From contig JADDTR010000006.1 of assembly GCA_015345905.1 (NCBI GenBank), positions 808,513 through 872,512 on the forward strand: 64,000 nucleotides of DNA, given 5' to 3'. Source of the stretch: Aotearoamyces nothofagi. Lineage: Eukaryota > Ascomycota > Leotiomycetes > Leotiales > Tympanidaceae. Position numbers and translations under genes: made by a program. How positions within the stretch are numbered: position 1 is the first letter of the stretch; each line of letters starts with the position of its first letter. The notes beneath the pieces were generated by a model. The model was given only the letters and a program-made list of their open reading frames with translations, did no database searches and was not told where the DNA came from. Below, in pieces: positions 35,163 to 46,653 of this stretch.

Positions 35163-36023
35163 ATGACATCTCCAGCCCAATCTCCAGGTGGTTTCTTACA
35201 CCCGACCCTCTCATCACCAGCGCCGAGCTCGCCCTCTTCAACGGGCTCTCGACTCCCACACCCGCGGTCACAACCCCTCCGCCCTGGTTCTTCGAAAGAA
35301 GAAACCGCGCGCCGCTATGTCGAGGCTAGATTGCTGCAGATCTCGAGACGGTATGCGAAGAAGTTTCAGCCGCAGCAACCCGGCGAGAGCAGTGTTCCAG
35401 GATATACCAGTATGAGGGAGGTTTGTAAGGATCTCGGCGAAGTTATTGACGTCTTGTGGCTTTCTGGAACGCGTGAGCACCCGTTTATTCCTCCCTCCAG
35501 AGCAAGATGATGCTGATGGATATTTATAGCGAGCCTACAGATTCCATATATGCTGAATATAGCGTTGTCAATGACGACGTACCTGCCTGCCTTCCCTCCG
35601 ACTCCCCATCCAACATTCTCCATCCTCCGTAAACTAGACCATGCCTTTGCCAGCCTGCTTGAAGGCTCGGATATTGATTCTGGCGAGAGCTTGCCTGGCT
35701 TTCAGGGGAAGAGGGGTGGATTGAGCAGGACGGATATGGTGAGGTGTAAAAGCTTAGTCGAGGCCACAAGGGTCCAAATCGTGGAAGTCATGAGCAAGGA
35801 GGTGGAGGTTGAGGAAAGGAAAAGTGGTGCAACTGATACGGAAATGGACACAGAAATGGATGAGGACGGAATGGACGGAGATGATGGGAGTGCGTGGGAT
35901 GATGGTGATGAAGAGAATGAGGCTCATAATATGGATGTTGCAAGGGTGTACGAGAAGACAATCGTCAAGCTGGGCGAGGCTTTGAATAGTGGAACAGCGT
36001 ATGAGGCTGATGCTACTGGCTGA
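35163..36023 (+). CDS. Conserved ascomycete protein of unknown function
   Basis: I recognise this as a conserved fungal type but know no function. Two exons, 35163-35472 and 35530-36023, about 267 residues with this start; an upstream in-frame ATG at 35064 would add 33 residues. After a Pro/Ser-rich N-terminus, RRYVEARLLQISRRYAKKF and YTSMREVCKDLGEVIDVLWL form probable helices. WLSGTPSLQIPYMLNIAL spans the intron and supports the splice. PAFPPTPHPTFSILRKLDHA and SLVEATRVQIVEVMS follow, then a strongly acidic region with many Asp and Glu (ATDTEMDTEMDEDGMDGDDG). The C-terminus is a short amphipathic helix. An all-helical, probably nuclear or cytosolic protein is inferred from composition. Confidence 0.75.
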
Positions 36024-36720
36024 TGAACCTTACCCCGACTCATACTCACATTTTATGTGTATGTCACTATTACTCACGACTGTCAGTTCTGTTACAGTTA
36101 TGGTACACTGTCACTTCCGCTAACAAGTCCCCGAGGGATTCCCTGCTTGGATACCTCGACGGCACAATATCCCAAGCCTCTTGAGTTCACTCTAAAGGAA
36201 TGGATACTGAAGAGAGCCGGACGGAGGGCTATGGACAAATGCACACAAAAATGCAAACCAAAAAATTTAAAAGTCCTCATCAAGACCAATATTCCTGCCG
36301 TCTATGTCCCCTCCAGAATGGAGCATAAGGCAGTAGCTTCTGGATTTTACTGGTGGAGAACCTATATATCTCTTAAAGATGGGCAGTGCAATGGTTGTAG
36401 GTTTCTTCTAGCTGCTGTTGTTCAATTTCTCTAAGTCTTATTTGAGCAAAGATCATGTCGAAAGATATCTAGCAAATCCGCCTCTCCATTGAGATATGAA
36501 AGTACTATGCACTTCTATATGAGATAAAAAGAACACCACGCCGATTTTAACAGGGGTTCAAGCACAGCATCTAGCCAAGAAATAGAAACAAGGACCTCAT
36601 GTATAGGTGTATCCTCAGCTAAACAGTAGTCCTATGAATATGTTTCTTTTGTCCATTTTAATACAAATCTTTAGCCCCCCATCCTGTAATGCTCTTGACA
36701 CCTTGACGCCGTTTTGATCA
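36024..36720. other. Convergent intergenic region
   Basis: Between the 3' ends of the unknown gene and the CYP6-type gene. A plus-strand frame of 125 codons at 36057-36434 has no domain and no splice partners. Not called. Confidence 0.5.
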
Positions 36721-38205
36721 TCATCTTCGATAAGTATCATCCTCCCTTCTACTTCTGCCACCACGGCCGCGATCATCATATCTATCTCTTCCCCGATCAT
36801 CGTGCCGCCGGTCATCGCCTCGCCCCCTATCATAATCTCTATTTTCTCTCTGCGGACTGCGACTCCTGCTCCTCTCTCGTCTCTCCCAATCATATTTCCC
36901 ATCCCTTTCATGCCTTCTTCGCAGCTCTTCCTCGTCGTAAACCATACCGTACCGATCTCGTCTTCCGCCACCGCTCGAGTAATCAGCTGCCTTATATTGT
37001 CTCTTCTTTTCAAGTCCGCTAACACCACCAAACCCTCCGGCTCCTGTTCGCCGTTTCGAGTTCGTCGCAGTCCGCCAGGAGTCTGATAGTTTCGAGACAG
37101 ATTGCGAGAAATCAACATGAATTCGATGATCATCAATAAGAACCCCTTGCATCTTAAAGTATGCCTGTTCGCAAAAAGCTTGTTCTGAATACTCGATAAA
37201 GGCGTATTGCAAACTATCTCCAGTACGCTTGTCCCGAATGACTTCGCACGAGAGGATCTTGCCGAAACGACTAAAGATCAATTCGAGGTCCTCATCTGTA
37301 GATAATTTAGCAAAGTTACATAATTTTGAGCAGCGGAGGAAACAAACCTGTTGTAACTGGATTGAGCTTGCAAACAAATAAGACATTCTCAGGCGGTTTG
37401 ACTTCAGCGAATGGAAGATCCCCCACCATCTCAAGTGTTAAGGCTTGCGCTCTAGCTTCCCGTTCTCGGCGTTGCTTCTCAATTGCCTCTGGGTCTGCAT
37501 CCTCTACGAGATCATCGTCGTCTGAAATGCGAACCGTGGCAAGTTGGGCCTTTGTCGGAACTGGGCTTTCTGGAGGTTCAACAAGCCCTGGTGGATCGTC
37601 ATAAGGGTCATCGAGTATTACTGTATGCTTAATTCGAATATCCACAAGCGGCCTTCCTTTCTCGTCGCAAAACGCGTCGTTTATTTTCTCCAGCGCATCG
37701 AAACCCTCTACAACCTTGCCAAAGATTGCTGCCTTTCCATCTAGATAGTCTAGCTCGTCCCCAAGTGTAATAATAAACTGACTTGCTGCTACCCGTTCGT
37801 CTGGGTCTCGGGTTGATGGCACCGTGGCCATGCTGACCGTACCTTTCTCTACATGTTTCAGCTTGGGATTAAACTCGGCTTTGAACGTTCTTTTTGCTGG
37901 CCCGTTAATCACACCCCATATGGAACCTCCGCCATCGCTATCTTTTGAGTCTGGACCAAGAGGATCGCCGGTCTGAAAGGAGAAGTTTTTCTGCACACTA
38001 TGCACAGGGGAGAAGTTGTAGTATTTGATTTTGCAGAGCTTGAGGAAGCTAGATCACCGAGGAAGTCTTAGTATCTGTGTGTTCAGCTACCTAACATACA
38101 AGGCGCATAACAGGAAGCAACTCACTTCTCGCATAGTTTCGGTGAATAGTCAACCAAAAGGTCAATCACTATATCACCAGCGGACGTTTCTAAGAGGACG
38201 CTCAT
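36721..38205 (-). CDS. Cyclophilin-RRM protein, peptidyl-prolyl isomerase-like 4 (CYP6 type)
   Basis: Nuclear peptidyl-prolyl cis-trans isomerase of the PPIL4 family, linked to spliceosome activation and RNA polymerase II phosphorylation. Three exons: 38205-38126, 38048-37348 and 37295-36721, about 451 residues. The cyclophilin domain begins at the first residue ([20 protein letters not shown]). [20 protein letters not shown] is rebuilt across intron 1, with [31 protein letters not shown] (in place of the more usual MAN...NGSQF) and [17 protein letters not shown] linker with [10 protein letters not shown] precedes the [23 protein letters not shown] through [20 protein letters not shown]. The tail is rich in Arg-Asp and RS dipeptides. 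The frame is open to 38310 but MSVLLET is the family start. Confidence 0.92.
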
Positions 38206-41200
38206 ACTGTCGGACGGGGGAAGCCGGCAGTCATCCGCGCTGGAATTTGTGGGACAAAGTAAAGGTATGGACGAAGCACGTACTCGGGCACCCGGTAAAA
38301 GGTGCAACAAGGTTCACAGCACACAATGTGACTTCGAGGAATTAAATGTATAATGAAGCGTGGATAAGATATGCGGCTGATGGTGGTGATAAAGGCGACG
38401 ACGCTAATCCATTCCTGGCGGGATCGCATTTCCTAGTATGCCTCGACATTAATGCGATTAGATATATCTTACTCCTCGGTATCTTCAATTAGCTGTAAAC
38501 TTATCCAACATCTATTTGATAGCTGCAAACCGATTGCCTGCCGTCCCCGGTTCTCTCGCTCCTACACATGTAATCTCGGTGCCAGACACACAGCTAGGTC
38601 ACGTCTGTTCGTCTTTATCTGATACAATGAATACGAGCATTTCGTCGGCATATCAACTGGCAATTCTCAACAACTTGAGCTATGCTTGTCATCTGCATGC
38701 ATCTCATGCGATGCCATGCTGGCATGGATGTTTATTTCACCCCTGAATTTGCGGTACTGTCTTTGTTCTTTGCGTTGACTGCATGGGTCTGAAATCCCGA
38801 TGGTTGGCCTCCACAAGCTCCCTGAATCGCTCTTGGTTACATATTCACGGCTGCTTGCATGGCTAGTATGATGGACGATCCTTTCTGACAAGATGGCTCT
38901 TGTCAACAGCAGCCACCCGGACACCCCGTCAAAACCCTCCGTACCGTACCGCACTCCCCACGTGCCGGGCGAAGAGGGGAGAATACCTCGGGGTGGGACC
39001 TTGAGACGGGGCCATATAATTAGACTGGGCACGACGGGGAGATGAAGCCTTCCGTCCGGGTATTACGTGTATGACCTTGTGGTATCTAATCCCCTTCAGT
39101 TCTAGGCATAGGTTGCCATTATCTGGAGGCAGCCTTGTTGACGATGATACCGCATGGATCACAGTGCAACAAACATCCTGTGGTTTGAAGCTATCAGCTG
39201 TGATCTCCGTGGTATCTAGAGGGATATATTCCTCTGTATCAACTGGCTACCTTGTGTGCGGAGCAACCTCCATCCCTGGGTGACTCGCCTCATTGCCACT
39301 CATCTCGCTGAAACAACACCAGAGACTTCCGGCTCAATGGATTCAGTAAATCGGCATGCTCTGGGCTCGAGCTGTAATCATCGGTCCGTGGGGCAACGAA
39401 GCCGATGGCCGGACGAAAGCCGAACGGATGCTTTTCCGAGGCCGAGATGAAATGCTTCGTTTCTCGTGGCCTAAGAGCAGAGGACAAAGTATCGGCAGAA
39501 CTAACACGGCCCCTTGCAAGCCACCCGTATCACAACTGCGTTGCTAGGGCCGGTACAAAGAAACGACGCAATCGATGCAATAGATTCTACCAGCGACCAT
39601 CAGTTGCAGTTGCAATTGCATTATTACACGAAGTACAACGGCAATTGCAAGGCAAGTGCTATGTTGCATATCGTTGAGGCTGTTGATATTTTCCTATCTA
39701 GCACATTCGATCCCAGATATGTGCTTCCTTGACTTTTCGCTGTGCTACACTATCTACATATATTTGAAATCTTGTTCGACCTCTTAGGATGCAGCCGGAC
39801 GCGTAACCAATGGTTTTCTCATTCTGTTCAATGCACCAGGTACGTCAATTGCAGTCCAAGATCATCCAGGGAATCGTGGTAATTCTGCTCATCTGATCAG
39901 GAGATCAGAATGATGCAGACGGAGAGGTACCACACTACAACTTCACATTGTACACACTATGTTCGTATTGAATGTGCATCAAAGACAGCCTGCAGATCTA
40001 GACCTAGCCCAGAAGGTGGCATGGTCGCATAGCAAACACGCAAAGCAAAGTGCTGAATGGCTGGGATTGACAGCCCAACGGAACATCAAAAGTTGTTTGC
40101 ACCAACTAAACCAAGAAACGACCCCACTCTCGAAGAAAAGCAAGCCTGAGATTCCTGGCTGTTTTATTACGCCGTGTTGAAGAGCGGTCAATTGAACAAT
40201 CGGATCTCCACGGCCTTCAAGAAATGTCATTTAGAAGTCGAGCTATACAAGCATCAATTACTAGGTCTGTTTCCAGCTTGCAGGAAGCACGATGTATAAT
40301 GTGCAACACAAGTCTCGTGCCACTGTTCGCTGAGATATCTTGAGGTGCACACTCGACGGAACTGTCATCGGAAATAGGTACAACGCTCTTTTCTTGTTGT
40401 ACAAAAACGGTTCTATCCAAACACACGATTACTATGCAGTAATCATTCTAGCTACAGCCCACTTCCCCTGAAATTGGCAAGGCGTCAAAGAGATTCGTAC
40501 CTTTTTGGTAGTTGAAGGTAGGTTGAGTAGGGCAAGACACCCTTGCTGACGGCTGTCCACAGCTATAATCTGTCGCAGATCGCGCTATTAATGCTAAATA
40601 TCTTGCAGAGTATTCATCTTTATGGCCGATTTTCTTTGTTTGACTTTGATATGTTACGAGAAAAGTTCATTTGGTCAGACAGTCTCATCATTTTAATCCT
40701 GACTGAACTTGCTTTCAGCCAACATCCTTGGTAAGTTTCACACTATCAATGATCCAGACTTGGAAACCATACAGTACAGGAGCCCTAAATAGTTTAGCCG
40801 GGGCTTGTTTGTGAGATCTGTCGATATACCATGCTTAAGCCTGGTGAAGATCATATGGGCTGCCACTATCTCTCACGGGTATGCATGGGTTAATCCTGCA
40901 TTCTTCCGATCGTTGCACGAGGCACCATCCAGGGAGTAGGCTTGCCAACGCCCAATACCCCCATCATCCGGCTATGCTGCGCCGATGCTGAGAGATGTCT
41001 GTAGTGGCATGGTTGACAAGAGCCGTCGTATATCAAATCTTAGCTATGTGCGGCAGTGCTTAGTCTGATCTTGAAGACCTGCAAACATTACGCTTCATAA
41101 CTCGTTGATATAATATTGCATGGATGACCTCCGCGCCCTACGATTTGCCAGTCCCAAGCTGTATGACACCAGGATCAGTCCATAAGATCTACAACCTTCA

Positions 41201-41347
41201 GCCTCAACGCCAGATCGTATCTCGATCAAATCATCTTCACAACCTACTGAAATCTCCACCTGCATAGAGTACCCCCAGATCAGATACAGTTGGTGAACCC
41301 ACATGACGAAGGACATGTAAGGTACTGATAAGCTCCATATTTAGATC
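38206..41347. other. Gene-poor divergent region, 3.1 kb
   Basis: The largest gap in the window, between the start codons of the CYP6-type gene and the Zn2Cys6 gene. Many frames of 60-120 codons occur on both strands, none with a recognisable domain, conserved Cys pattern or splice partner. A 6-bp inverted repeat with 3-base spacer lies near 38710-38724 (ATGCCA...TGGCAT). An undetected non-coding RNA or species-specific gene cannot be excluded. Confidence 0.45.
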
Positions 41348-42911
41348 ATGACAAAAGTTTGGAATTGCGAGGTTGAACCACCTCTTCGTCGCTTCAACGC
41401 TCGTGGACTACCATATCAGATCTCTCATGATCCGTACCTTGCTTCATCTCATATAGGTGGCAGTCGACACTCGTCCCGTACATACTCACTATCATCCCGT
41501 GAGGGCCAGCAGGGTCAGCACAGCGAACGTGGTACAGATCAAGCTTCGAAAGATGGAGGACCCCGACGTAGAATTCCCGTCGCGGTGAGTCTATCAATCT
41601 ATTACTTAGAGTCAAATTCTACCATTCACATCTTGATTGAATAGAGTACTAATATCTCTACAGTGTGGCCGTTGCCGGAAGCGGAAGATTCGCTGCAGCG
41701 GTCCCACCGAAAATGAACATGGAGAATTGGAGTTGAGTTGCGAAAATTGCAAGACTGCCGGAAATGACAACTGCCAATTTAACAGAGTCAGTTGAGATCG
41801 AAAAGAAGATGCCTACGTATCTAACGGTTGCTAGGTCGCATCTACAGAATGCCCTTTGGTTGAATTTCCATACGACCCAAACATACCAGGAGTCCAATGT
41901 CGAACGATTACTCCGAGTAGGAATTACAGATCACAACCAGCGTTATACAACGCTTCACCTACGGTTCCAAATATGATGCCATTGAACGTGTCAGTGATGT
42001 ATCGGCACCCATCCCTTTCTGATTACCAATTTCCGGCAAAACCTGTTTCGTACGCTCCGAGTTATGGCGCAGAATATAGCGATGATGCTGTCGATTATGG
42101 CCTGGCGGGTGGCTCCTTCTCCCATCTAGGCCAAGAGCAGGGTGGGATGTCTCCTACATATAGCTCCCAACCTACGGCTCGAGGATGGACGCCGGCCCCT
42201 TCGCTATCCAAGACCTCGTCGAGCGGCCTATATTATGACTCGGACTCTACAGCTACCTACAACCAACCCCAAATTCAGTATCAAGGTCAGAGCTACAACG
42301 TCCACCCGACTGCCAATACAGAGCAGAACAACTTCTCATTCAGCGGAATGGCGAACTCACTTCCTGCACCATCTTCTGTGACAAGTAACGATCGAATGCT
42401 ACCAATGCCAGGAAACAACAGCCGAACGAGCCACAACTTCACTTCATTATCCCGCCCCACCGACGGCTTGCCTTACAACGCCCTCAGCCAACCCTCCCAC
42501 GACACTATGAAGAGCATCCCCTCCAACTCCGTGATGTCTTCTTCTCAAGCCTACCTACAACCTCTCTCCAGCAGCCCGGAATCCGTCCAGTCTTACAATC
42601 CTAGCGGCCAACCCACCAACCAGCAGCAGGATATGTATACCCCAAGTAGTAGCGATGGTTGGACAGCGGTCGCCGAACCCGCACTACGCTCCCAAGTCTC
42701 GTCGTCAGATATGTACAGCTATAGCACCAGTGATGCTCCTAGAAAAGCATCCCTAGGCGGCCAAAGCAGCGTCAGTGGTGGCGGCATGCTGGCCAATGGC
42801 CAAACATACGTTCCATTCCCTGGCTCAGGCGAGATCTCTCGGAGTGCATCAATGGACATGACGAACGCCGCTACTCACCGAGCCTCAACCGCCAGCCTAC
42901 GCGCAGTCTAA
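41348..42911 (+). CDS. Zn2Cys6 binuclear-cluster transcription factor
   Basis: Fungal-specific DNA-binding regulator. Three exons: 41348-41584, 41664-41786 and 41835-42911, about 478 residues. The zinc cluster lies in exon 2 at about residues 80-115: CGRCRKRKIRC, then SCENCK and NCQFNR, with spacing CX2CX6CX14CX2CX7C. The 14-residue loop between Cys3 and Cys4 is somewhat longer than usual. The remaining 360 residues are low-complexity, rich in Ser, Pro, Tyr, Gln and Asn. I see no fungal-specific middle homology domain, so the protein is short for the class. It reads as a cluster plus probable activation region. The target genes are unknown. The start ATG at 41348 is the first in an open frame; its distance to the cluster (79 residues) is plausible but not proven. 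Confidence 0.82.
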
Positions 42912-44173
42912 TAATCTTTCATTGCTACCAAATTCCATTTCCTCTGATTTAATTCCATTGTTCATTAAACTGGTTTCCAAGTCTGCGTGTTTAGTCGGTC
43001 GGCAGGTCTGAATCGGCGAGAAGGGGGCCGGGACAAGGATAGAGAAAAACAGAACTAAAAATTAGGCAGGTGGAGGTAATTTCGATATTTTGTCAGTGGC
43101 TGCATCTTTATTTGCTTTTATCTTGTAGGATTAGCCTGTTTGTTCTCTCTGTTTTGGGAGACGTAATGATCAAGAGTGGGGCAAGGATATTTGGATCGGG
43201 AAGCGGGCTGGAGATGAGATATGATGATGATAAATTTGGACTTTGGTTGAGAAAATGTAAATGTTTTCACACGCTTGCGTGACGTATATATATTTGGTGA
43301 TCTCTGACTAGACTATATTTAAACTTGTGATTGATGAATGAAGCATGCTATTTATTGACTTCCTTGAGTAGCACACGAGTAGTTTCCAAGATATAGGACA
43401 AGAAAAACAACACAGAGAAACTACTTACAATTTGATCGAGAATGAAAGCTGAACTCCATGTTCTCGGGAATAGCTTGCAAAATCTGCAATGAAAGCTTGG
43501 GTTAGTGACAGCACAACGTTGAACGACGACGAGAAGTCTGTCCACACGCAATTGCTCTAGTTATAATAACGACGACGAGAGTGGAACAATACAAAAAGTC
43601 ACAAAAGAGTTAAAGTAACACCAGAGTTGGTGATTATTGCCTGAAAAAGAAAGAAATGGGTTGACGGCTGAAAGTGGCAGTTACGGGATGATAAACCGTG
43701 CCTGAATAAGCATGGAAGGACTTGAGACGTATTTGGCAATGCTGTTTTGCAAGACACGAAGATGTACTTTGCCTTGAGACATTGCTCTGGCTTTCTATCA
43801 CCAGCATGTTTAATATCGCAATGCAATGAGAATGGCCTTTATCAAGTCCATCAACGCAAACTCTAGAGAGTATGGGATGAACTTGACGCACCGTATTCCT
43901 CCTAGCAAGTCTGTTCAAGAACATGCCGCCAAGTCACATTAGTTCACCGAATACTGCGTATCTTGATGCCGAAAGAAAAAACCTTGATTGAAATGCTAAT
44001 GGTTCACAAGGTCGATTCGAGTTTCATGCTATCATGTCCCGAATTCGTTCCGTAAAATTCCCTTCACGATTGAAGACGGATGCAATGCGTACAAACACGA
44101 TGCTTGTCTTCCAAAGCCAGCCAACACCCATTGCCACCAGCCTCCCACATACACCATAATCGGGGCGAGTCGT
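42912..44173. other. Convergent intergenic region
   Basis: Between the 3' ends of the Zn2Cys6 gene and the eS24 gene. Overlapping frames near 43348-43924 are not recognisable. Nothing else supported. Confidence 0.5.
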
Positions 44174-44748
44174 CTATTTCTCCTTCTTCTTGGCTGGGCC
44201 CTTGACCTTCGCCGTACCTCGGAGAGTCTTTTGTCTGTTCTTGCGTTGCTTGCCTGTAATTTAAATGTCAGTAAAATATTCGTTTGACCGTAACAATGAG
44301 GTTGATGATGAACATACGCTGTTGTCTGCTAGCTTTCTCGATCTTAGTTGCAACACCGACTCTGACCAGTCTGTAGTGGGGCTCGAATTTCTTCAGTGCT
44401 TCTGGTGAATCATACACAAGGGCGAAACCGGTGGTCTTTCCACCACCGAATTGAGTCTGAAGACCGAAAACATTGACTTGGTCCTTGTTGGCCTTGTAGA
44501 GTTCGGCAAGCTTGGCTCGGAGCTCGTCCTTGGAGATGTTGGCACGGTTTGGGTGAAGGATGTCACTATTCATTTATTAGACTTCTAGCTCATAATTCAC
44601 TGCGGCTGCTATGTCGAGAAGATAGCACCTCTTGCCCTTCTCGCGCTATTTGGTGGGTGACTTACACAACCATCTGCTTTCTGCCCAAAAGAGGGTTGCG
44701 GATGAACTTGCGCGTTCGTAGCGTAACAGGTTGCTCACGGTCGGCCAT
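44174..44748 (-). CDS. RPS24: Ribosomal protein eS24 (RPS24)
   Basis: Protein of the cytosolic 40S subunit. Three exons: 44748-44666, 44565-44318 and 44253-44174, about 136 residues, the standard length. The start [20 protein letters not shown] and the segment [20 protein letters not shown], split by intron 1, are near-universal in this family. [20 protein letters not shown] and [20 protein letters not shown] follow, and the third exon gives [19 protein letters not shown] and a lysine-rich end. Both introns have GT-AG ends (phases 2 and 1). It is divergent from the EFM3-type gene over 311 bases, so highly expressed ribosomal promoter elements would lie there. Confidence 0.95.
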
Positions 44749-45059
44749 GTTTGCGTTTGTGAGGTGATCGATCCGAAAGATATGTCGATTCGTGGCTGGC
44801 GATGAGAAAGGGCAGAAGTTCACCGTCGTCAAAGGCCGCTTTCTCTAGCTTATTTTCGTCTCGTGTGAGAAAACTGATTGGACTAGACTGTTCTGTTGCC
44901 GAACACAATAAAAATTTGAGGGTGAAGCCCTTCTACTAACCGAGTTGGGAAATCACGAGATTTATGGGGGCTAGCGAATCAGCGACGTCACGGGGTTTTC
45001 GTATCAGGTTAAAATGCTTAAACAAGGACGATTTTGGAAAGCAGTGTAGATGTCGAGCT
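44749..45059. promoter_or_regulatory. Divergent promoter, eS24 and EFM3-type gene
   Basis: A 311-base gap between start codons on opposite strands. The frame of the methyltransferase is also open upstream to 44964, but that part runs into this promoter. No named motif assigned. Confidence 0.55.
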
Positions 45060-46284
45060 ATGGCGAGGTTGCCATTGGAGCGTCAGGACCAGTTGAACCT
45101 GTTTAAGCGTCAATACCTGCAACTGCAAGCTGACGTTAGATTCCCTGACCCTCCATGTCTACGAGACGAGGCATTCCAGAATGCTTTGTACGACGAGATC
45201 TTTGCAGATGGTGCGAATGAATACCAGCCGGCTGAAAGGTATCAACTGCGTATCCTCAAGAAGCTGGTTAGCAGAATAGAGTCTAGCATTACAGACTGGG
45301 ATGGCCAAGTATGCATTTTCTGTCTTTTACCACATATATATTTCTCCATCAGATCTAGTCTCCAGATCAATATAATATTTCCGAAAGCCATGTCCTATGA
45401 TTTTCCCTGACTACAGTTTGCCGTCAGAAATCAGCGAGAACGTTCTAGCTTTCCTAAGCTGTCTAACACGTAAAAATTGACATTGACACTCAATGCAGGG
45501 CATTTCAGACGACCTTATGTCCCGGTTCTCGAGTCTTTTAAGTACTCGCATACCATCGGAGGCAGTATCAGCACAGCAGAAAGCATATGTGACTTATACG
45601 CTCTCAGCGCTCTCAACGTCCCTATCTGAAGCCCCCACAATAACCGTCTTTGAGTCCCGCAACCTCCTTGCCGCCACCGGTACGACAGGATTACGTACCT
45701 GGGAAGCTAGCTTACACCTGGGCGGATACCTTTGTGAATATTCAGCAGAACTCATCACAGGCAAGGAAATCCTTGAGCTAGGCGCTGGAACAGGCTACCT
45801 ATCAATCCTCTGCACAAAGTATCTACACGCCGCCCACGTGACGGCAACAGACGGGTTTGAGACAGTGATATCCGATCTAACAACAAACTTCTATCTAAAT
45901 GGCCTCGAAAATTGCCCTCAAATATCCATAAAGGAGCTAAAGTGGGGCCACGTACTTCTTGGCGGCGAAGACCAGACATTTCTCGAAGGGAAGACACCAG
46001 ATATTATTCTTGGCGCCGACGTCACATACGATGTGGCGGCAAATCCATCGCTGGTCGCTACGCTCGTTGATTTAGTAGAATTATTCCCAGATGTTGAGAT
46101 TATCATTGCTTCAACAGTGAGGAATCATATAACATATGATAAGTTTTTATGGATTTGTGCTACCAACGATTTCATTGTTGAGGAGGTTGAATTCCATATG
46201 AAGTCATCTAAGGAGCAGGAGGGGCCGTTTTTTGGGGACGGTATACCGATTCGTATTTCTAGAATTATGAAAAAGAATCATTAG
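45060..46284 (+). CDS. EFM3: EFM3-type protein-lysine methyltransferase (FAM86 family)
   Basis: SAM-dependent seven-beta-strand methyltransferase; the FAM86/Efm3 group trimethylates a lysine of elongation factor eEF2. Two exons, 45060-45308 and 45499-46284, about 344 residues, with a 190-base intron. The FAM86 N-terminal helical region (LPLERQDQLNLFKRQYLQLQ) is followed by TGLRTWEASLHLGGYLCEY. The SAM-binding motif is ILELGAGTGYLSILC, then VTATDGFETVISDLTTNF and PDIILGADVTYDVAANPSLV. This layout, with TWEA before the SAM motif and GADVTYD later, is that of the non-histone lysine methyltransferase group. I chose the start MARLPLERQ over an upstream in-frame ATG at 44964 because the added 32 residues are not family-like. 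Confidence 0.87.
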
Positions 46285-46653
46285 GCAAATTATCAAAACT
46301 GAATGTGAGAATATGGATCGGCTACTAGGAGTCATGGTAAATGATCGGCCCCTACTTTGGAAAATATCAACAAGCTGGCATTAGATTCTATTACCATGCG
46401 CTTGAATATGATACATGCTAAAGTATTGATAAGCAAAACTTTGAATAAAGAGCTAGGCACACCAAAACTCAGGGACGCCGCAATCCCAGGGGTATGTTTC
46501 CTTTTTGTGCATAAATGTGCGCACCAGCCAAGCCAACTCCAATTCCGATACCGAGCAAAACACCTTGGTCAGAATGAAGTATGCTGAAGTTTGACAATGA
46601 AAGCAAAAGCTAAAAAGTAAAGGAACTCATTAATCTGTCATAGTGAGCTCCAT
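46285..46653. other. Convergent intergenic region
   Basis: 369 bases between the 3' ends of the EFM3-type and SP-RING genes. No feature seen. Confidence 0.5.

Noticed and set aside
36057-36434. 125-codon plus-strand open frame between convergent genes
   Set aside because: Unrecognisable protein lying in the 3' flanks of two genes; likely chance.
38206-38310. Upstream extension of the cyclophilin-RRM protein
   Set aside because: The cyclophilin fold starts exactly at [12 protein letters not shown]; the extra 35 residues are unlike the family.
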